Source: Phycisphaerae bacterium
Lineage (GTDB): Bacteria > Planctomycetota > Phycisphaerae > UBA1845 > CAIVHJ01
DNA length: 64,000 nt
Reading direction: 5' to 3'
Assembly (NCBI GenBank): GCA_022072405.1
Contig: JAJVHX010000013.1
Span: 62,001 to 126,000 of the forward strand
Shown: positions 9,005 to 18,111 of the stretch, piece by piece
Position numbering within the stretch: position 1 is the stretch's first letter
Layout of the letters: each line of letters begins with the position of its first letter
Program-made: the position numbers and the translations under genes
The notes under the pieces: model-generated
The model's database searches: none
What the model saw: only the letters and a program-made list of their open reading frames with translations
What the model was told of the DNA's origin: nothing

Positions 9005-9667
9005 TGGGTTTTTCTCCTATCGATGAACCCTGTGATCCGCCGCAATACTTTCGGGATCAATTGAAAGTGACTCTGAATTCCGGTCAAGAAGGTAGAAAGG
9101 CGATCAAGCAGTGTGATAGGGAAATGGGTTAAGCAAATACCATGATCAGGCTTGATTCTACGATTCAGCCAAAGGCACTATACACGCTGCACAAATGAAA
9201 GTCCACTGTATATTAAAATATTGTTTATTCTGCAGCACCTCCGTTGTGGAGGAAACTGGCAGATTAATGCATTTCAGGGGCACAGCGGCAGGATAACCGC
9301 CGGTTTGTACTTCTACGCCGACACCTCATCTCTGGTTGGAACGGTGCACAACTTCGGCAAGTCGAAGGGATTAGGTTTGCAACTTCAGACGGCCGCAACT
9401 AGGATTGATAGCGTCTAAGCAGAACTCTCCTGGTAGCAGAGTTCGCTTCTCCGGGAGCATCTTCTAAACTGCCCGGATGGTTCGCCGTATTTAAGGTCAT
9501 CTTTTGAGTACGGTTGCAAAACCCGGTAAGCATTTTTTTGCGTCACTTGAAAAACCAATGCCTGGTGAACCTGAAATTTATATACACCTCAGGTAAGAGC
9601 TTGGGGCCATAATAAGTTTAACAGGGGATGACTAGGCAGTTATGTTCCCTCTTGGAGCGGTTGATCG
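9005..9667. other. 660-bp intergenic region without a convincing gene
   Basis: An 88-codon + frame (9152-9418) has no ribosome site and an implausible composition, so I do not call it. The region holds a perfect 7-bp hairpin at 9422-9444 (GAACTCT, 9-nt loop, AGAGTTC) followed by a second GC-rich imperfect hairpin. The left part is probably the leader and promoter of the minus-strand RRM gene, and the right part the promoter of the radical SAM gene. A small RNA is possible but not shown. Confidence 0.35.
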
Positions 9668-11521
9668 ATGGAATTACCACGCCGTGAACGGGGCGATGAA
9701 CTGCTCCGGCCAGGCGAGATGACCGAGCTGCGCCGGCGGCTTCGTCTGCTTTCTCGGCAACACGATCTGAACAGCGTGATTGTCTGCGCCTTCGATCATC
9801 GGACGCGCATGCTGCCATTTATTTATGCCGACCTGCGCATGGTCCCCGCCGGTGTGCGGGCGGTTGGTGCGGCCATGGTCGACGCCGGGTTTGAAAACAC
9901 ACGTATCGTCCTGCAGCAGTGGAATCGCCGATTCCGTCCCTCCCAAATGCAGCTGGAGGGTCGGCTGCCGGATCTGTTCCTGGTCTCAAGCATGCAGATT
10001 CATGCTGAAGCCTGTACCGCCCTGATTCGTGATATCTGTCGGATCGATCCTGCGCACCGCCCGCTGGTTATTGTCGGCGGACCCAAGGTGATTTACGAAC
10101 CGTGGGATGTGTTCGGCATAGATCCGCAGGATCCGTGGGGTGCGGACGTGGCGGTGACGGGTGAGGAATTCGTGCTCCTGAGCCTGCTGGAAACTCTGCT
10201 GACCGAGCGACGCGGCGGTGAATCGCTGCGCGCCACGTTCCTGCGGGCCCGTGATGGCGGCGAGTTGGATTCCATTGCCGGTCTGGTCTACGCCCAGGGG
10301 CAGCGGGAGGGTGTGGCTGAACAGCTGATCGACACGGGTATTCAGCGACTGCTCGGTGATCTGGATGAGTTGCCCCACGCGGCGTTGAGTTATCGGCTGC
10401 TGGAACCGCCGAGCCGATCGGCGACACTCAGCTCGAAGCCGCTTCCCCCCGAGCGCGTCGCCCGATATAGCCCGCTTGGCTCACTGGTGATGACCTTTGG
10501 ATGCAAATTTGCCTGCCCCTACTGCCCGATCCCGGCTTTCAATCAACGGCAGCACCGGGTGAAAAGCGGCCAGCGCATCGCCGAGGAGATGACGGCCATT
10601 CAACGCGAATTCGGTATCCGTTTTTTCTTCGGGGCCGACGATAATTTTTTCAATAATCACACCCGGACGATGGAAATTATCGAAACCCTGGCGCGCATCC
10701 GCAAGCAGGAGGCCAATCCGCGCCGCCGGTTCCGCTGGGCGAGCGAGGTGACGGTTCACGACACCCTGGCATTGCAACAACATCTGCCGCTGATTCACCA
10801 GGCGGGGGCGCGGTCGTTGTGGCTCGGCGTGGAGGACATGACCGCCACGTTGATCAAAAAGGGACAGAGCGTAGACAACACCAGCGAGGCCTTCCGCCTG
10901 CTGAGGAGCAGCGGCATTCATCCCATGCCGATGATGATGCATCATGATGCCCAGCCGCTGGTCAGTCGCGGGCCCAAACCGTATGGTTTATTAAACCAGG
11001 TGAAGTTGCTGCGAAAAGCCGGTGCAGTGAGTATGCAGGTGCTGATGTTGGTGCCGGCTACCGGCTCGAAGCTCTATTCGGGAACTTACACTTCAGGCAC
11101 GGTATACGAGAGTGTGGGTGGGCGGATGGTTCAGCAACATATGCTGGGCGGCAACTATGTCATCGCTTCCCAGCATCCGCAGCCGTGGCGAAAGCAGGTG
11201 AATATCCTGCTGGCTTATGCCTACTTCTATAATCCGCTGCGGCTGGCCGTCGCCCTGATCCGGCCCAATACTAGACTTTATCTGGCGGATGCCGTGTGGC
11301 AGGTACTGGGCATGTGGGGTTTGTGCCAGACGGTGAAGAAGACTTTCGGCTGGACCTTGCGCTTGCTTTTCGGCAAGATCCGCCGCCGATTCAAGCCACC
11401 CCTCAATCAGATTCCCATGCGGACCGTGGAGGGTTTGCCTGCGGACCATGCTTTACCGGAGGCAATCGAAATCGGTCTCCCGCGCTCCCAGCCCGAATTT
11501 AATCCTGTTGTCAGTGTTTGA
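9668..11521 (+). CDS. B12-binding domain radical SAM protein
   Basis: A 617-residue protein. Residues ~40-190 resemble a cobalamin-binding Rossmann domain (PLVIVGGPKVIYEP, then ADVAVTGEEF). The radical SAM domain starts at the cluster motif CKFACPYC (C279, C283, C286), which ligates a 4Fe-4S cluster and S-adenosylmethionine. Later features include FFGADDNFFNNHTRTME and a LWLGVEDM strand. The C-terminal ~110 residues are hydrophobic and basic, possibly membrane-attached, as in class B methylases and enzymes that modify lipids or hopanoids. Substrate unknown. The ATG at 9668 is 9 nt after TGGAG. It stands alone, convergent with the RND operon. Confidence 0.85.
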   Translation: MELPRRERGDELLRPGEMTELRRRLRLLSRQHDLNSVIVCAFDHRTRMLPFIYADLRMVPAGVRAVGAAMVDAGFENTRIVLQQWNRRFRPSQMQLEGRLPDLFLVSSMQIHAEACTALIRDICRIDPAHRPLVIVGGPKVIYEPWDVFGIDPQDPWGADVAVTGEEFVLLSLLETLLTERRGGESLRATFLRARDGGELDSIAGLVYAQGQREGVAEQLIDTGIQRLLGDLDELPHAALSYRLLEPPSRSATLSSKPLPPERVARYSPLGSLVMTFGCKFACPYCPIPAFNQRQHRVKSGQRIAEEMTAIQREFGIRFFFGADDNFFNNHTRTMEIIETLARIRKQEANPRRRFRWASEVTVHDTLALQQHLPLIHQAGARSLWLGVEDMTATLIKKGQSVDNTSEAFRLLRSSGIHPMPMMMHHDAQPLVSRGPKPYGLLNQVKLLRKAGAVSMQVLMLVPATGSKLYSGTYTSGTVYESVGGRMVQQHMLGGNYVIASQHPQPWRKQVNILLAYAYFYNPLRLAVALIRPNTRLYLADAVWQVLGMWGLCQTVKKTFGWTLRLLFGKIRRRFKPPLNQIPMRTVEGLPADHALPEAIEIGLPRSQPEFNPVVSV

Positions 11522-11538
11522 CTGGAGCTGGTGTCAAA

Positions 11539-11595
11539 ATCACCAATTGAGGCTTCGCGCGGGCTAAAGACCGCGGCTCATTGAATTTTGAAACC
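11539..11595 (+). repeat. Dispersed repeat family A, copy 1
   Basis: A 57-nt element with a GC palindrome core (CGCGGGCTAAAGACCGCG). It matches the reverse complement of 17026-17082 at 56 of 57 positions. The two inverted copies enclose the tetR-adaptor-RND operon. It lies just after the radical SAM gene stop. Confidence 0.85.
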
Positions 11596-11693
11596 CAGCA
11601 GAACCCAGGTGAGTGATTGGTCCGGGTGAAGAACTTTCGTTTCTCGCTTCAGGATCCAGCTAGTGACATAACCGGAAATTCCTCAGTCCCCGG

Positions 11694-14600
11694 TCATGCG
11701 TTTGGGTCAGATAAGATATTCTGGCCCAGCCCATCGCTGGTTGTAGAAATTGCTTTTTGCTTTCGTCTGGTCCAGTGACGTAATTTTTCCATATAGAGAT
11801 AAAAGACCGGAGTAACATATAAAGTCAATGATTGCGAAAATACCAAACCACCCACCACGGCCAAGCCGAGCGGCTGTCTGGATTCGGCTCCTGCGCCAAT
11901 TCCCAGGGCAATCGGCAAGGTCCCCATCAGCGCTGCCATCGTGGTCATCATGATCGGACGAAAGCGCGTCAGGCAGGCCTGATGAATCGCCTGCGCCGGC
12001 GTCATCTGCTGATGCTGCTGGGCTTCCAGCGCAAAATCCACCATCATGATGCCATTTTTCTTGACCAGCCCAACCAGCATGATCACTCCGACAAACGCGT
12101 ATAAATTCAGATCGATATCAAAGATCATAAGCGTGGCCAGCGCTCCCACCCCCGCCAGTGGAATGGACGATAAAATCGTGATCGGATGAATAAAACTCTC
12201 ATAGAGAATACCCAGCACCAGATAAATGACGCAGATGGCTAATATCAACAGGTATTCCAGCCCCTGCATCGATGATTGAAAAGCCTGGGCCGTTCCTTGA
12301 AAAGAACCGGTCACGCTGGCTGGCAGAATTGTACGGGCGAGCAGTTCCACCTCGTCCACCGCTGGCCCGAGCGAATAACCGGGCTTGAGATTAAAGGAGA
12401 TCGACACCGATGCGAGCTGTCCCAGGTGGTTCACTGTCATCGGCCCGTTAGTCTGCTGTATATGCGCCACCGCATCAATCGGCACCAGTTTTCCCGTATT
12501 GGCCCGCACATGAAGCAGTGATAACGACAGCGGCTCCTGTTGATACTCGGGCAGCACCTGCAGAATCACCTGGTACTGATTGCTCGAACCATAGATCGTG
12601 GAAATCTGCCTGGAACCATAAGCGCTGCCCAGGGCTAGTTCGATCTGTTCGGCGGAGATGCCCAGCGCGGCACATTTGTCACGATCAATTTCCACGCTGA
12701 TCTGAGGATTGCGCAGTTGAAGATCGGAGGTGACATCCTGAAAACCGGGCAGGTCGCGCATTTTGTCGAGCAGCGGCGGAATGGAACGATACAATTCATC
12801 CGTATCAAGTCCGGTCAGTGTGTATTGATATTGACTTTTAGTCAGTTGACCTCCCAGCCGAATGGGCGGCAGATTCTGCATATAAACGCGAATTCCCGGG
12901 ACCACGGACAACTTGGGACGCATGTCCTGAATGATCTCGTCAACTGATTGTCGGCGTTGATCTCTCGGCACCAAGCGCATGAAGAGTGTTCCCGTATTCA
13001 GCGTCGCGGCATTGCCACCCCGTTGCCCCACACTGGACATGAATGATTCTATGCGCGGATCAGCCTGCAATATGGCGGCGAGCATCTGATGTTTCTGAAC
13101 CATCGCCCCCAATGAAATACCTTCGATGGATTCAGTCTGGGTAAATATTCTGCCGGAATCTTCGCTGGGTAAAAATCCTTTGGGTATGGAAACATATAAG
13201 TATCCGGTGACGACCATGATGCCGGCCGTGGCTAACAGGGTCAGCCGAGTATGTCGCAACACCAGCTGCAAGGTCACATCATAAAACCGGACCCCGGCGT
13301 CAAAGAATTTTTCAATCAGTCGATATAATCGTCCCCGCGTCTGTGGACCGTGATGGGCTTTCAGAAAACGACTGCACAACATGGGCGTTAACGTCAGCGA
13401 TACGAAACCCGAAATCAATATCGCCATACCGATCGTCACGGCAAACTCGGTGAGCAGTCGGCCGAGAATCCCACCCATGAACACAAATGGAATAAACACC
13501 GCAGCCAGCGACAGGGTCATGGAGATGACTGTAAAGACAATTTCACCCGATCCATCCAGGGCCGCCTGCATGATCCCCTTGCCCTGCTCCAGTTGCCGAA
13601 CGATATTCTCCAGCACCACGATGGCGTCATCCACCACGAAGCCAACAGACAGAGTCAACGCCATCAGCGAAAGATTGTCGAGGCTGTAATCCATGTAAAA
13701 CATCATGGCAAAGGTGCCCAGCAGCGACATGGGAATGGCGACCGCGGGGATGAAAGTGGCTGATAAATTACGCAGGAATAGAAAAATCACCATCACCACC
13801 AGGCCCAGCGTCAGCCACAAGGTGAACTTAACATCATGTACGGATTCTCGAATGGATGCGGAGCGGTCATACAGAATATTAATGTGCACGGCCGCCGGCA
13901 GCTGGGCGCTCAGCTGCGGCAGCAATTCCTTCAAGCGATCCACTACATCAACGGTATTGGTACCCGGCTGTTTCTGAACCTGCAGGATGATCGAGCGTTG
14001 ATCAACGAACCAGGCGGCAACCTTGTCATTTTCCACGCTATCGAGCGTCTGACCCAACTCGCGCAGTCGGACCGGATTGCCGTTACGGTAGGCGACGATG
14101 ACTTCACGATAACCGTCGGCATCAGTGAGCTGACCGTTGGTTTCCACGGTGAATGCTTGTCGCGGGCCATCCAGCGCCCCCAGGGGCAGGTTGACGTTGG
14201 CGGCCTGTACCGCGCGAGCTACTTCATCTATGCCGATGCCCCTGGCCGCCAGTTTGTCCGGATTGACCTGGACCCGAACCGCATATTTCTGGGAACCATT
14301 CACCAGTACCTGAGCCACACCGCTGACCGTGGACAGGCGCTGGGCGATCAGCGTTTCGGCATATTCATCGAGCGTGTACATCGGCAACGTCGGACTGGTC
14401 AGAGCAATATACAACACCGGCTGATCCGCAGGATTCACTTTGCGATAGGAAGGGGGTGAAGGCATATCGCGCGGCAGCCGCGATTGTGCCCGGGCGATCG
14501 CAGCCTGCACATCCTGAGCGGCTGCGTCGATGTTGCGACTCAGGCTGAATTGCAGGGTGATCTGCGAAGCTCCCTGAAAACTGGTCGAGCTCATGGAGTC

Positions 14601-14831
14601 CAGACCGGCAATGGTGGAAAATTCCCGCTCCAGCGGCGTGGCCACGGATGAAGCCATCGTCTCCGGACTGGCGCCCGGTAAAGCAGCACTGACCTGGATG
14701 GTCGGGAAATCGACGTTGGGCAGATCGCTGACCGGCAACTGGCGATAAGCCATGGCCCCAAAAACGGCGGCGGCCAAAGTGACCAGACTGGTCATGACTG
14801 GCCGACGTATAAATAGCGCACAGATATTCAT
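11694..14831 (-). CDS. RND efflux transporter inner-membrane subunit (HAE1 family)
   Basis: A 1045-residue AcrB/MdtB/MexF-like trimeric proton-driven pump that exports drugs or toxic compounds. Seen: N-terminal FIRRPVMTSLVTLA, two blocks of membrane segments (residues ~335-550 and ~860-1030), and the proton-relay Asp pair region VGFVVDDAIVVLENIVR in TM4. Duplicated periplasmic domains lie between. Length is standard for the family. Its ATG overlaps the adaptor stop (ATGA), giving a tetR-adaptor-pump operon. No outer-membrane channel gene is adjacent, so a TolC-like protein encoded elsewhere is presumably used. Confidence 0.95.
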   Translation of the reverse strand: MNICALFIRRPVMTSLVTLAAAVFGAMAYRQLPVSDLPNVDFPTIQVSAALPGASPETMASSVATPLEREFSTIAGLDSMSSTSFQGASQITLQFSLSRNIDAAAQDVQAAIARAQSRLPRDMPSPPSYRKVNPADQPVLYIALTSPTLPMYTLDEYAETLIAQRLSTVSGVAQVLVNGSQKYAVRVQVNPDKLAARGIGIDEVARAVQAANVNLPLGALDGPRQAFTVETNGQLTDADGYREVIVAYRNGNPVRLRELGQTLDSVENDKVAAWFVDQRSIILQVQKQPGTNTVDVVDRLKELLPQLSAQLPAAVHINILYDRSASIRESVHDVKFTLWLTLGLVVMVIFLFLRNLSATFIPAVAIPMSLLGTFAMMFYMDYSLDNLSLMALTLSVGFVVDDAIVVLENIVRQLEQGKGIMQAALDGSGEIVFTVISMTLSLAAVFIPFVFMGGILGRLLTEFAVTIGMAILISGFVSLTLTPMLCSRFLKAHHGPQTRGRLYRLIEKFFDAGVRFYDVTLQLVLRHTRLTLLATAGIMVVTGYLYVSIPKGFLPSEDSGRIFTQTESIEGISLGAMVQKHQMLAAILQADPRIESFMSSVGQRGGNAATLNTGTLFMRLVPRDQRRQSVDEIIQDMRPKLSVVPGIRVYMQNLPPIRLGGQLTKSQYQYTLTGLDTDELYRSIPPLLDKMRDLPGFQDVTSDLQLRNPQISVEIDRDKCAALGISAEQIELALGSAYGSRQISTIYGSSNQYQVILQVLPEYQQEPLSLSLLHVRANTGKLVPIDAVAHIQQTNGPMTVNHLGQLASVSISFNLKPGYSLGPAVDEVELLARTILPASVTGSFQGTAQAFQSSMQGLEYLLILAICVIYLVLGILYESFIHPITILSSIPLAGVGALATLMIFDIDLNLYAFVGVIMLVGLVKKNGIMMVDFALEAQQHQQMTPAQAIHQACLTRFRPIMMTTMAALMGTLPIALGIGAGAESRQPLGLAVVGGLVFSQSLTLYVTPVFYLYMEKLRHWTRRKQKAISTTSDGLGQNILSDPNA

Positions 14832-16009
14832 GGTTGAGTATCCGATGTTGGCTGGAGTGGGTGAGCTGCATCATCCAGACTATTGTTGGGCTTGACGGTG
14901 GCGCCGGGCGTCAATCGCATCTGGCCATCCGTCACCACCACTTCATCGGGCTGAACGCCTTTTTGAATCGTGGTTCGTTCGCCGAGGGCCTGTCCTGTTT
15001 CAATCTGACGCATTTCTACCGACTGATCTTTCATCACCACAAAAACAAACGGTCCACTCTGGCTGTTTTGAATGGCGGACGTGGGGATGACGACCACATC
15101 AGATAACGTCATGATCGTCATGGTCACATTGACAAACTGTCCCACCCATAAATGACGGTCAACATTATCAAATGATGCCTTTAAGCGTATCATGCCCGTA
15201 GATTGATCCACCTGGTTATCGATGAAGACGAGTTGTCCATGCTGTAAAGCGGTCGTGCTTTCCGGAATCTGCGCTGTGACTTTCAAAGGCGGCTGAGCCA
15301 TCGCCGACTGGATCTGATCGAGATATTGTTCCGGAACAGAAAAAGCCACATAAATGGGTTTGATCTGGTTAATGCTGACCAGTTCGGTTTCATCGGTTTT
15401 GACGATGTTGCCCTGGTTAACCAGATAGCGTCCCGCCAGACCGCTGATCGGCGAACGAATCGAGCAGTACTCCAGTTCCAGTTGGGCCTGCTCGACCTCC
15501 GCCTGATCGGCTCGAAGCTGGGCGGATTTGGCCTCGGCGTCGGCCTGACTCTGCTGCAGTTCACGATCCGCCGCCTGATTATTTTCAAACAGCCTGGCCA
15601 CGCGCCGGGCCTCCAGCACCGCGTCATCGGCAACGGCCCGATCCCGTTCGAGGTTGGCCTGTGCCAATTCCAACGCGGCCTGATAGGGACGTGGATCAAT
15701 GGTAAACAGCTGCTGATCCTGGGTCAGTTCGTCTCCCTCCTTAAAATGGATTTCCGTAATCTGTCCGGAGACGAGCGGTTTGATCGTGACTTTGGCGTAC
15801 GCTTCCACCCAGCCGATCGCTTCGACATTGACGGGAACAGTTTCCTGGGTAGCACGAGCGACCGTCACGGGTACGGCTTCGGCTGCTTTACCGGTTCCTG
15901 CAGTCAGAGGCGCTTGTTTACTGCATGATCCCGCCGGCAGTACCAGCAGCATCAGAAAACTGAAGGCCTTTGGTAAATTGTGAAATTTCATAACAACTTT
16001 CTTGGTCAT
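14828..16009 (-). CDS. RND efflux periplasmic adaptor (membrane fusion protein)
   Basis: A 393-residue HlyD/AcrA-type adaptor linking the pump to the outer-membrane channel. The N-terminus is a lipoprotein signal (FSFLMLLVLPAGSC). It is followed by a biotinyl-lipoyl half (VTIKPLVSGQITEIHFKEGD), an alpha-helical hairpin at residues ~115-180 rich in Ala/Gln/Glu, the second lipoyl half (IRSPISGLAGRYLVNQGN), and the beta-barrel and membrane-proximal domains. The start overlaps the tetR stop and the end overlaps the pump ATG, both by 4 nt, so all three are made from one message. Confidence 0.94.
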   Translation of the reverse strand: MTKKVVMKFHNLPKAFSFLMLLVLPAGSCSKQAPLTAGTGKAAEAVPVTVARATQETVPVNVEAIGWVEAYAKVTIKPLVSGQITEIHFKEGDELTQDQQLFTIDPRPYQAALELAQANLERDRAVADDAVLEARRVARLFENNQAADRELQQSQADAEAKSAQLRADQAEVEQAQLELEYCSIRSPISGLAGRYLVNQGNIVKTDETELVSINQIKPIYVAFSVPEQYLDQIQSAMAQPPLKVTAQIPESTTALQHGQLVFIDNQVDQSTGMIRLKASFDNVDRHLWVGQFVNVTMTIMTLSDVVVIPTSAIQNSQSGPFVFVVMKDQSVEMRQIETGQALGERTTIQKGVQPDEVVVTDGQMRLTPGATVKPNNSLDDAAHPLQPTSDTQP

Positions 16010-16665
16010 CTGGATTTGGTTTTATGACGTTCCTGGTCAGTTAATATTCCACGATAAACAATTTCAATGATCTGTTTCGCTTGTACTTTGAGTGATTTCT
16101 TTCGCCCGGAAAAGAAATTGGTGAACATGGTTCCATACAGTGCACTGCTGATGACATCCGTTATGGCATCTGGAGCCAGAGATCGCACCCGGCCGGCCTG
16201 GATCAGCTTCCTGTACAATTCCTGCCACGGAGCGATGTTCTTTTTACGATGCCGAAAATAGGTCGGTTGTTTTCGATCCCGAAAAACTGCTCGCTCCTGA
16301 ATCAGCAACTCCACAAATTCCGGTCGACGATCAAAAAAAGTGAGATACTCTGTGATCGCCCAGGCGATAATCTCCAGCGGATCGTCGGATTGGGCCCAGG
16401 ATTGCTTCATCCGCTCATTGAGCAGGATCATGACCCGATCCACTGCCGCGAAGAATAAAGCCTCTTTGCTCGGAAAATAGCGGTACAGAGTTCCCTTACC
16501 GACGTTCAATTTGTCGGCTAGAATCTGCAGGTCGGCAGCAGAGTAACCACATCGGGCAAATTCCTGAATGGCCCGGTCCAGAATCTGCTCTCGACGCCGA
16601 TCTGCCAAGCCAAGCTCAACCGGGCGACTGCGGGTGCTGGGTTTGTGTTGTCGGGCAGCGGGCAT
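16006..16665 (-). CDS. TetR/AcrR family repressor of the efflux operon
   Basis: A 219-residue regulator. The DNA-binding HTH is at residues ~22-68 (ILDRAIQEFARCGYSAADLQ, then NVGKGTLYRYFPSKEALFFA, the family signature). The C-terminal helical part would bind inducer. It is the first gene of the tetR-adaptor-pump operon and lies 21 bp downstream of a perfect 18-bp palindrome, so autorepression of the whole operon is likely. This is inference from position. The ligand is unknown. The N-terminal 15 residues are basic and slightly longer than usual. Confidence 0.93.
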   Translation of the reverse strand: MPAARQHKPSTRSRPVELGLADRRREQILDRAIQEFARCGYSAADLQILADKLNVGKGTLYRYFPSKEALFFAAVDRVMILLNERMKQSWAQSDDPLEIIAWAITEYLTFFDRRPEFVELLIQERAVFRDRKQPTYFRHRKKNIAPWQELYRKLIQAGRVRSLAPDAITDVISSALYGTMFTNFFSGRKKSLKVQAKQIIEIVYRGILTDQERHKTKSR

Positions 16666-16686
16666 GAGAACAGGCTCCCAATAATA

Positions 16687-16714
16687 TGACGGACTAGTCC
16701 GTCAGCTAATTATA
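16687..16714 (-). promoter_or_regulatory. Promoter -10 box and TetR-type operator
   Basis: A perfect 18-bp palindrome TGACGGACTAGTCCGTCA occupies 16687-16704. A minus-strand TATAAT (16709-16714) lies 4 bp upstream of it, so the operator would cover the transcription start of the tetR operon. The -35 box is not clear. Confidence 0.8.
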
Positions 16715-17025
16715 GCAGGATTATTCAGCAGCGCTGTCATGCCGGTATATTTGAGCGAGATCCCATACAGAAACTATGCCCTGATGGATAATTCATCGAA
16801 TTCTGCCGCCGTTACTACGCGGTTTTTGTTTCCTAATTACTGCAGCTTATGTCTGAATTTGAAATTGTAGCGGAGCCTGCTTCATCTGGGTTACCAGGTA
16901 TTAGGCAAGGATCTGGCAGCAAGATGGCCAAATTTATTGACTCAATACAGCTCATCCGCATGCGTCGATGCTCGAGAATTGTATGCATGTGAAATCAGAA
17001 ATTTCAGTGCGAAAACTATAGAAGT

Positions 17026-17082
17026 GGTTTCAAAATTCAATGAGCCGCGGGCTTTAGCCCGCGCGAAGCCTCAATTGGTGAT
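17026..17082 (-). repeat. Dispersed repeat family A, copy 2 (inverted)
   Basis: The reverse complement equals 11539-11595 except for one base. The core CGCGGGCTAAAGCCCGCG is a perfect palindrome here; copy 1 has one mismatch. The end GTGGTTTCAAAAT recurs in copies at 34411 and 63439. It lies between the tetR promoter and the tRNA terminator. Confidence 0.85.
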
Positions 17083-17140
17083 ATTAAGACCAGCTCAGCA
17101 TTTTGTATTGCATGGAGATATTCGAGAAAAATTAGAGCAT

Positions 17141-17185
17141 AAAAAAAGCGTTGCGATTTGTCGTATTGCTCGACATCGCAACGCT
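17141..17185 (-). terminator. Rho-independent terminator of the initiator tRNA
   Basis: On the minus strand the outer stem GCGTTGCGAT (17175-17184) pairs with ATCGCAACGC (17148-17157). An inner GTCG/CGAC extends it, and T7 (17141-17147) follows at once. It begins 11 nt after the tRNA 3' end. Confidence 0.92.
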
Positions 17186-17195
17186 ATAGAAAAAC

Positions 17196-17268
17196 TAGCG
17201 GGGGCAGGACTCGAACCTGCGACCTCCGGGTTATGAGCCCGACGAGCTGCCAGCTGCTCTACCCCGCA
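17196..17268 (-). tRNA. Initiator tRNA-fMet(CAT)
   Basis: 73 nt with all cloverleaf parts: acceptor TGCGGGG/CCCCGCT, D stem GAGC/GCTC, anticodon loop CTCATAA, and T arm GCAGG-TTCGAGT-CCTGC. Initiator hallmarks are the three consecutive G:C pairs closing the anticodon stem (GGG/CCC) and the lack of a Watson-Crick 1:72 pair, which here is U1:U72 rather than C1:A72. CCA is not encoded. It has its own promoter and terminator. Confidence 0.95.
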
Positions 17269-17282
17269 GTCCAAGATCAACC

Positions 17283-17311
17283 ACTATAAATCAGGAAGCG
17301 GATAGTGTCAA
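17283..17311 (-). promoter_or_regulatory. Sigma-70-type promoter of the initiator tRNA
   Basis: On the minus strand, TTGACA (17306-17311), a 17-nt spacer and TATAGT (17283-17288) lie about 15 nt upstream of the tRNA 5' end. This is a near-consensus strong promoter, as expected for a stable RNA. Confidence 0.88.
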
Positions 17312-17430
17312 ACGACCGATTCGCGGTTCAGGTACATTCCTGGTGATTATCAGGGCGAAGAGTTGCCAGATAACAAGGCATGTTTTTCGAACGGCTCATA
17401 ATATTGCGGCGTGATGCATTCGTTGCAGTT

Positions 17431-17486
17431 GAAAAAGAGAAGAAGACGCCCCCGCTGGTCGCAGAGGGAAATTGTCGGGGGCGTCT
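17431..17486 (-). terminator. Rho-independent terminator after the PH-like membrane protein
   Basis: The 11-bp perfect stem AGACGCCCCCG/CGGGGGCGTCT (17444-17454 with 17476-17486) is followed on the minus strand by TCTTCTCTTTTT. It lies 10 bp after the stop of the 17497-18111 gene. Confidence 0.88.
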
Positions 17487-17496
17487 GAGAGGGTAA

Positions 17497-18111
17497 TCAG
17501 AGTAACCACGAACGCATCGAAGAAGCGGCTATTTCCCGGGGATTGATCATGCCCCAATCGCTCCGCGCTAACGTGCGCCGGCGGATTTTTTTGACCGGCC
17601 TGACGTTGTTTTTTCGTTGGATCGGTTGTTCGTCGTGTAACTCCGGCTGGGGCACGAGAGCCGATTTCAGAAAGACCGGGTTACAGGTGCCCACCAGATA
17701 AGATCGGCCGGCATAGCTGAAGCGTACTCCGCGTGAACCCTGAGTGGTGAAGCAGATGGTCCCATCTCCGTGGCGTTGGCTAATCAGTCCGCTGATCAAG
17801 CCGAACGGACGAAAGACGCAGATGCGCGGATTGTCCAACTGCTCCAGCGGAAACGCGCGCTTCACCCAGCGCAACCAACCCCACTGAATCAGCAGTTGTT
17901 GATCATTGACTTCCACCACCATTCGCCCCAGGGCCAGCATCATGACGATCAACAACACAACCGGTACGACTCCCAGCCAGAGAGGACTCGCAACGCTCCA
18001 CCCCACAGGAGTGAAAATCAGGAATTCAACAGCCAGCAGGATCAGCACCAGCAGTCCATAAAGAACCGGATGAAAATATTGCACTTCACGATGTCGAAGA
18101 ACCCGGATCAT
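17497..18111 (-). CDS. Membrane protein with a PH-like domain, function unknown
   Basis: A 204-residue protein. Two membrane segments near residues 18-60 (VLILLAVEFLIF and VVPVVLLIVMMLAL) are followed by a ~90-residue region with the pattern of bacterial PH/YcxE-like domains (VEVNDQQLLIQWGWLRWVKR, then FSYAGRSYLVGT). The C-terminal 60 residues are basic and end in RSWLL. It is transcribed alone with a strong terminator. No biochemical role can be assigned; similar small PH-domain membrane proteins sit at the cell envelope. Confidence 0.75.
   Translation of the reverse strand: MIRVLRHREVQYFHPVLYGLLVLILLAVEFLIFTPVGWSVASPLWLGVVPVVLLIVMMLALGRMVVEVNDQQLLIQWGWLRWVKRAFPLEQLDNPRICVFRPFGLISGLISQRHGDGTICFTTQGSRGVRFSYAGRSYLVGTCNPVFLKSALVPQPELHDEQPIQRKNNVRPVKKIRRRTLARSDWGMINPREIAASSMRSWLL

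Noticed and set aside
9235-9320. Possible RNase P RNA (GGAGGAAAC and a GCAGGATAACCGCC segment)
   Set aside because: The resemblance is limited to short words; the conserved ACAGAA-type and 3' helices of RNase P RNA are not present.
9152-9418. 88-codon ORF upstream of the radical SAM gene
   Set aside because: No ribosome site, odd composition and no domain; the region looks noncoding.
12276-14459. Several 80-200-codon plus-strand ORFs inside the RND pump gene
   Set aside because: All lie antisense to a full-length, motif-complete transporter and show no protein-like motifs.
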